From Pseudomonadota bacterium (GTDB lineage: Bacteria; Pseudomonadota; Gammaproteobacteria; Burkholderiales; Burkholderiaceae_C), in the NCBI GenBank assembly GCA_018241985.1, contig JAFECV010000063.1, positions 1-8,948 of the forward strand: 8,948 nt of DNA, read 5' to 3'. The position numbers were made by a program, and so were the translations under genes. Positions within the stretch are counted from its first letter, which is position 1. Each line of letters starts with the position of its first letter. A model generated the notes under the pieces. It searched no databases. It saw only the letters and a list, made by a program, of their open reading frames with translations, and was not told where the DNA came from. This document shows, piece after piece, positions 7,106 through 8,948 of the stretch.

Positions 7106-7998
7106 ACAACAACACCCCGGCGGTGCGAGCGGCTCAGTTGCCGGTTCCTGGCCGGTCCGTAACGACGGGCCGGCCGATGGGAGAGATCCTGGTGGATGCG
7201 GGCCGGCTGTCTGCGCCCGAGGTCGAGCAGATCCTGCGCTTCCAGCGCGAGCGCGGCCTGCGCTTCGGCGAGTCGGGTCGTGCGCTTGGCCTGCTGACCG
7301 AGGACGATGTCCGCTTCGCGTTGTCTCTGCAATTCGACTATCCGTATCTCGCGCCAGAAAGCGAGCTCAGCCACGAACTGGTCGCTGCATTCCGGCCGCA
7401 GGACCAGACCGTCGAGCAGTTGCGATCGCTGCGCAGCCAGCTGATGCTGCGCTGGTTCAGCATCGGCACCGGCCACAAGGGCCTGACCATCGTCAGTCCC
7501 GACACCAGGGAAGGCCGCAGCTACCTGGCAGCCAACCTCGCGATCGTGTTCTCGCAGATGGGAGAGCGAACCCTGGTGGTGGACGCCGATATGCGCGCGC
7601 CACGCCAGCATCTGCTGTTCGGACTTGGCCAGCGCTCTGGCCTCTCCGACGTACTCGCTGGTCGCGCCGACCCGCTCTCGATGATTGCCGACATCCCCGA
7701 TCTGAAGGATCTGGCCGTGCTGCCCGCCGGCACGATCCCGCCGAACCCGCAGGAATTGCTAGGCCGACCCGCATTTTCGACACTGCTGGAAGCACTTGGC
7801 GAAACCTTCAGCGTGATGATCATCGACACGCCGCCGGCTGGTGCCTGTGCCGACGCACAGACCGTCGCGGCGCATGCTGGTGCCGCGCTGCTGGTTGCGC
7901 GCCAGGGCACGAGCTCGATGCCGCGGGTCGCGCGGCTGTCGCAGCGTCTGCGCGAATTCGGGGTCAGCTTGGTCGGCTCGGTGCTGAACGACACCTAG
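7102..7998 (+). CDS. epsG: EpsG: BY-kinase-like ATPase with N-terminal MshEN-type domain
   Basis: This 298-residue cytoplasmic protein matches the EpsG chain-length-determinant tyrosine kinase family and is the partner of EpsF. Residues 25-77 hold two MshEN-like motifs: 25-48 (PMGEILVDAG...Q48) and 54-77 (RFGESGRALG...Q77), separated by exactly five residues. This is the arrangement that binds c-di-GMP in MshE-type ATPases. The ATPase part follows: a P-loop region SPDTREGRSY (132-141), Walker A' LVVDADMR (158-165) and Walker B VMIIDTPP (238-245). The P-loop is unusual: Arg-139 replaces the usual Lys, and Arg-136 replaces a Gly of the GxGK core. The protein ends at SVLNDT without the tyrosine cluster of Wzc-type kinases; only Tyr-80, -82 and -141 exist. 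Nucleotide-dependent control of EpsF is likely, but classical tail autophosphorylation is not. It uses a GTG start. Confidence 0.88.
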   Translation: MNNNTPAVRAAQLPVPGRSVTTGRPMGEILVDAGRLSAPEVEQILRFQRERGLRFGESGRALGLLTEDDVRFALSLQFDYPYLAPESELSHELVAAFRPQDQTVEQLRSLRSQLMLRWFSIGTGHKGLTIVSPDTREGRSYLAANLAIVFSQMGERTLVVDADMRAPRQHLLFGLGQRSGLSDVLAGRADPLSMIADIPDLKDLAVLPAGTIPPNPQELLGRPAFSTLLEALGETFSVMIIDTPPAGACADAQTVAAHAGAALLVARQGTSSMPRVARLSQRLREFGVSLVGSVLNDT

Positions 7999-8020
7999 CG
8001 CGTGCAATAACCCCTGTAGC

Positions 8021-8794
8021 GTGGCCGCATCGAGCACTGAAGGCTGGCAACAGCGCTGGAAGGCGCTGCTTTTGCAGGTCGATCGCGTTCACGACGACGA
8101 ACAGGAACAGAGACTCTTCGCGCAATTGAGCCACCCCAGTCGGCCGTTCGTGCTGGCTTTCGTGAATGCGCACGCGATGAATTCGATCGCCGCATCGGCT
8201 TCGTTTTTCGACGCGCTGCATGCTGGAGATGCAGTGCTGCGCGATGGCTCGGGAATGTCGACCCTTTTCAGGCTATTTGACATGGCACCGGGGCGCAATC
8301 TCAATGGAACCGATCTGATCCCGCGGTTGATCCAGTTGTTCGATGGTCGCGGCATCGCGCTGTTCGGTACCCGGGAGCCGTTCCTGCAACGGGGTGCGCA
8401 GGCCGTCACCGCCAACTTGGCTCCACGCAGTCCGCTGGTCTGCGCCCACGGCTTCATGGACTGCTCTGCCTATCTGGAACTAGCCGGCGTCCACCGCCCT
8501 GCGCTGATCGTGCTCGGCATGGGCATGCCGCGCCAGGAAGAGGTCGCCGCGGCGCTGCGGGCGACGCTGGCGTTCCCCTGCCTGATCGTCTGCGGCGGCG
8601 CGATCATTGATTTTCTCGCAGGCAAGGTTCCGCGCGCGCCGCTGTGGATACGCAAGATCGGCCTGGAATGGCTTTTTCGCTTGGGACTGGAGCCGCGCCG
8701 CCTGTTCAAGCGTTACGTGATCGGCAATCCGCTGTTCCTGATACGCGCACTCAGGCTGGTATCGTCGAACCGACACGAGCCGGAACGCTTCTAG
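8021..8794 (+). CDS. WecG/TagA/CpsF-family (GT26) glycosyltransferase
   Basis: This 257-residue enzyme adds a sugar to a polyprenyl-diphosphate-linked acceptor at the cytoplasmic face of the membrane. Family hallmarks appear in order: FVNAHAMN (47-54), VLRDGSGM (72-79) with the likely catalytic Asp-75, NGTDLI (95-100), LFGTREP (114-120), IVLGMGMPRQE (163-173), and the C-terminal block GLEWLFRL (214-221) with EPRRLFKRY (224-232), which has the basic and hydrophobic residues used for membrane docking. It probably acts second, after the sugar transferase of this operon, as GumM follows GumD in xanthan synthesis; donor and acceptor are not determined. The GTG at 8021 is the best start, 22 nt after epsG, but no good ribosome-binding site precedes it, so the first 20 residues are uncertain. 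WecG, TagA or GumM activity cannot be told apart by motif alone. Confidence 0.87.
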   Translation: MAASSTEGWQQRWKALLLQVDRVHDDEQEQRLFAQLSHPSRPFVLAFVNAHAMNSIAASASFFDALHAGDAVLRDGSGMSTLFRLFDMAPGRNLNGTDLIPRLIQLFDGRGIALFGTREPFLQRGAQAVTANLAPRSPLVCAHGFMDCSAYLELAGVHRPALIVLGMGMPRQEEVAAALRATLAFPCLIVCGGAIIDFLAGKVPRAPLWIRKIGLEWLFRLGLEPRRLFKRYVIGNPLFLIRALRLVSSNRHEPERF

Positions 8795-8948
8795 CGAAGT
8801 GGAGTCGAAACGAAAATAGATGTCGTACTCCCAGCCAACCTCACAAAGCGAATGCGTCGAGAGATTGCGATGGGGCGTGTGTCCACACCGAAATCGAGCA
8901 CTTGTTCGGAACTGAATAAAACCCAACTTGCCTGACTAGCACTTCGAC
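8795..8948. other. Gene-free right edge after the GT26 gene
   Basis: This 154-base tail is AT-richer than the genes. I see no terminator (no stem with a T-run) and no supported start codon. The longest plus-strand ATG frame here (8821 onward) is about 31 codons with no ribosome-binding site. It is either an intergenic spacer inside the EPS cluster or the leader of the next gene outside the window. Confidence 0.5.

Noticed and set aside
8877..8888. GTGTG-TC-CACAC palindrome near the right edge, considered as a second CRP-like site.
   Set aside because: The half-site spacing is wrong for TGTGA-N6-TCACA, and no promoter can be seen beside it.
8795..8946. CGAAGTG at 8795-8801 and its reverse complement CACTTCG at 8940-8946, considered as ends of a mobile element.
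   Set aside because: Only seven bases long, about 140 bp apart, with no transposase or target duplication; chance is a sufficient explanation.

Overview
The window is high-GC DNA from a proteobacterium. It is most likely a beta- or gammaproteobacterium of the Burkholderiales or Xanthomonadales/Rhodanobacteraceae kind. The guess rests on the EpsA/EpsL/EpsE/EpsF/EpsG protein families, on the GumD/GumM-like pairing of sugar transferases, and on a CRP-type operator. No 16S or housekeeping marker is present, so the genus cannot be named.

Layout. Positions 1-716 (minus strand) hold the N-terminal 238 codons of an AMP-forming long-chain acyl-CoA synthetase, whose gene runs off the left edge. Positions 717-1204 are a divergent intergenic region. 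Its left 300 bases are GC-rich with no gene. Its right part is AT-richer and carries a perfect CRP-like palindrome (1039-1054) about 61-65 bp upstream of the start expected from a sigma-70-like promoter (1074-1101). Positions 1205-8794 are a seven-gene plus-strand exopolysaccharide (EPS) operon: epsA (LuxR-type regulator), a polyprenyl-phosphate sugar transferase, epsL (outer-membrane barrel), epsE (OPX/Wza-type export protein), epsF (Wzz-type chain-length protein), epsG (BY-kinase-like ATPase with a MshEN-like N-terminus), and a WecG/TagA/CpsF (GT26) glycosyltransferase. Spacing is tight (8-nt overlap, 148-nt gap, 45-nt gap, 7-nt gap, 4-nt overlap, 22-nt gap). The last 154 bases hold no gene that I can support.

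How it works together (inference from families). EpsA, possibly under CRP/Clp control, would regulate the operon. The sugar transferase loads the first sugar phosphate onto undecaprenyl phosphate, and the GT26 enzyme adds a second sugar. EpsF and EpsG control polymer length and export at the inner membrane. EpsE forms the periplasmic conduit, and EpsL is a good candidate for the outer-membrane exit. The flippase, polymerase and further glycosyltransferases are expected to the right of the window.

The most interesting points are: the tandem c-di-GMP-type MshEN motifs fused to an EpsG with a degenerate P-loop and no tyrosine tail; the EpsE protein that lacks both a lipobox and a membrane-spanning C-terminus next to a dedicated barrel; the class I geometry of the CRP-like site; and the use of exosortase-associated eps families in a block where epsD, epsH and epsI are absent.
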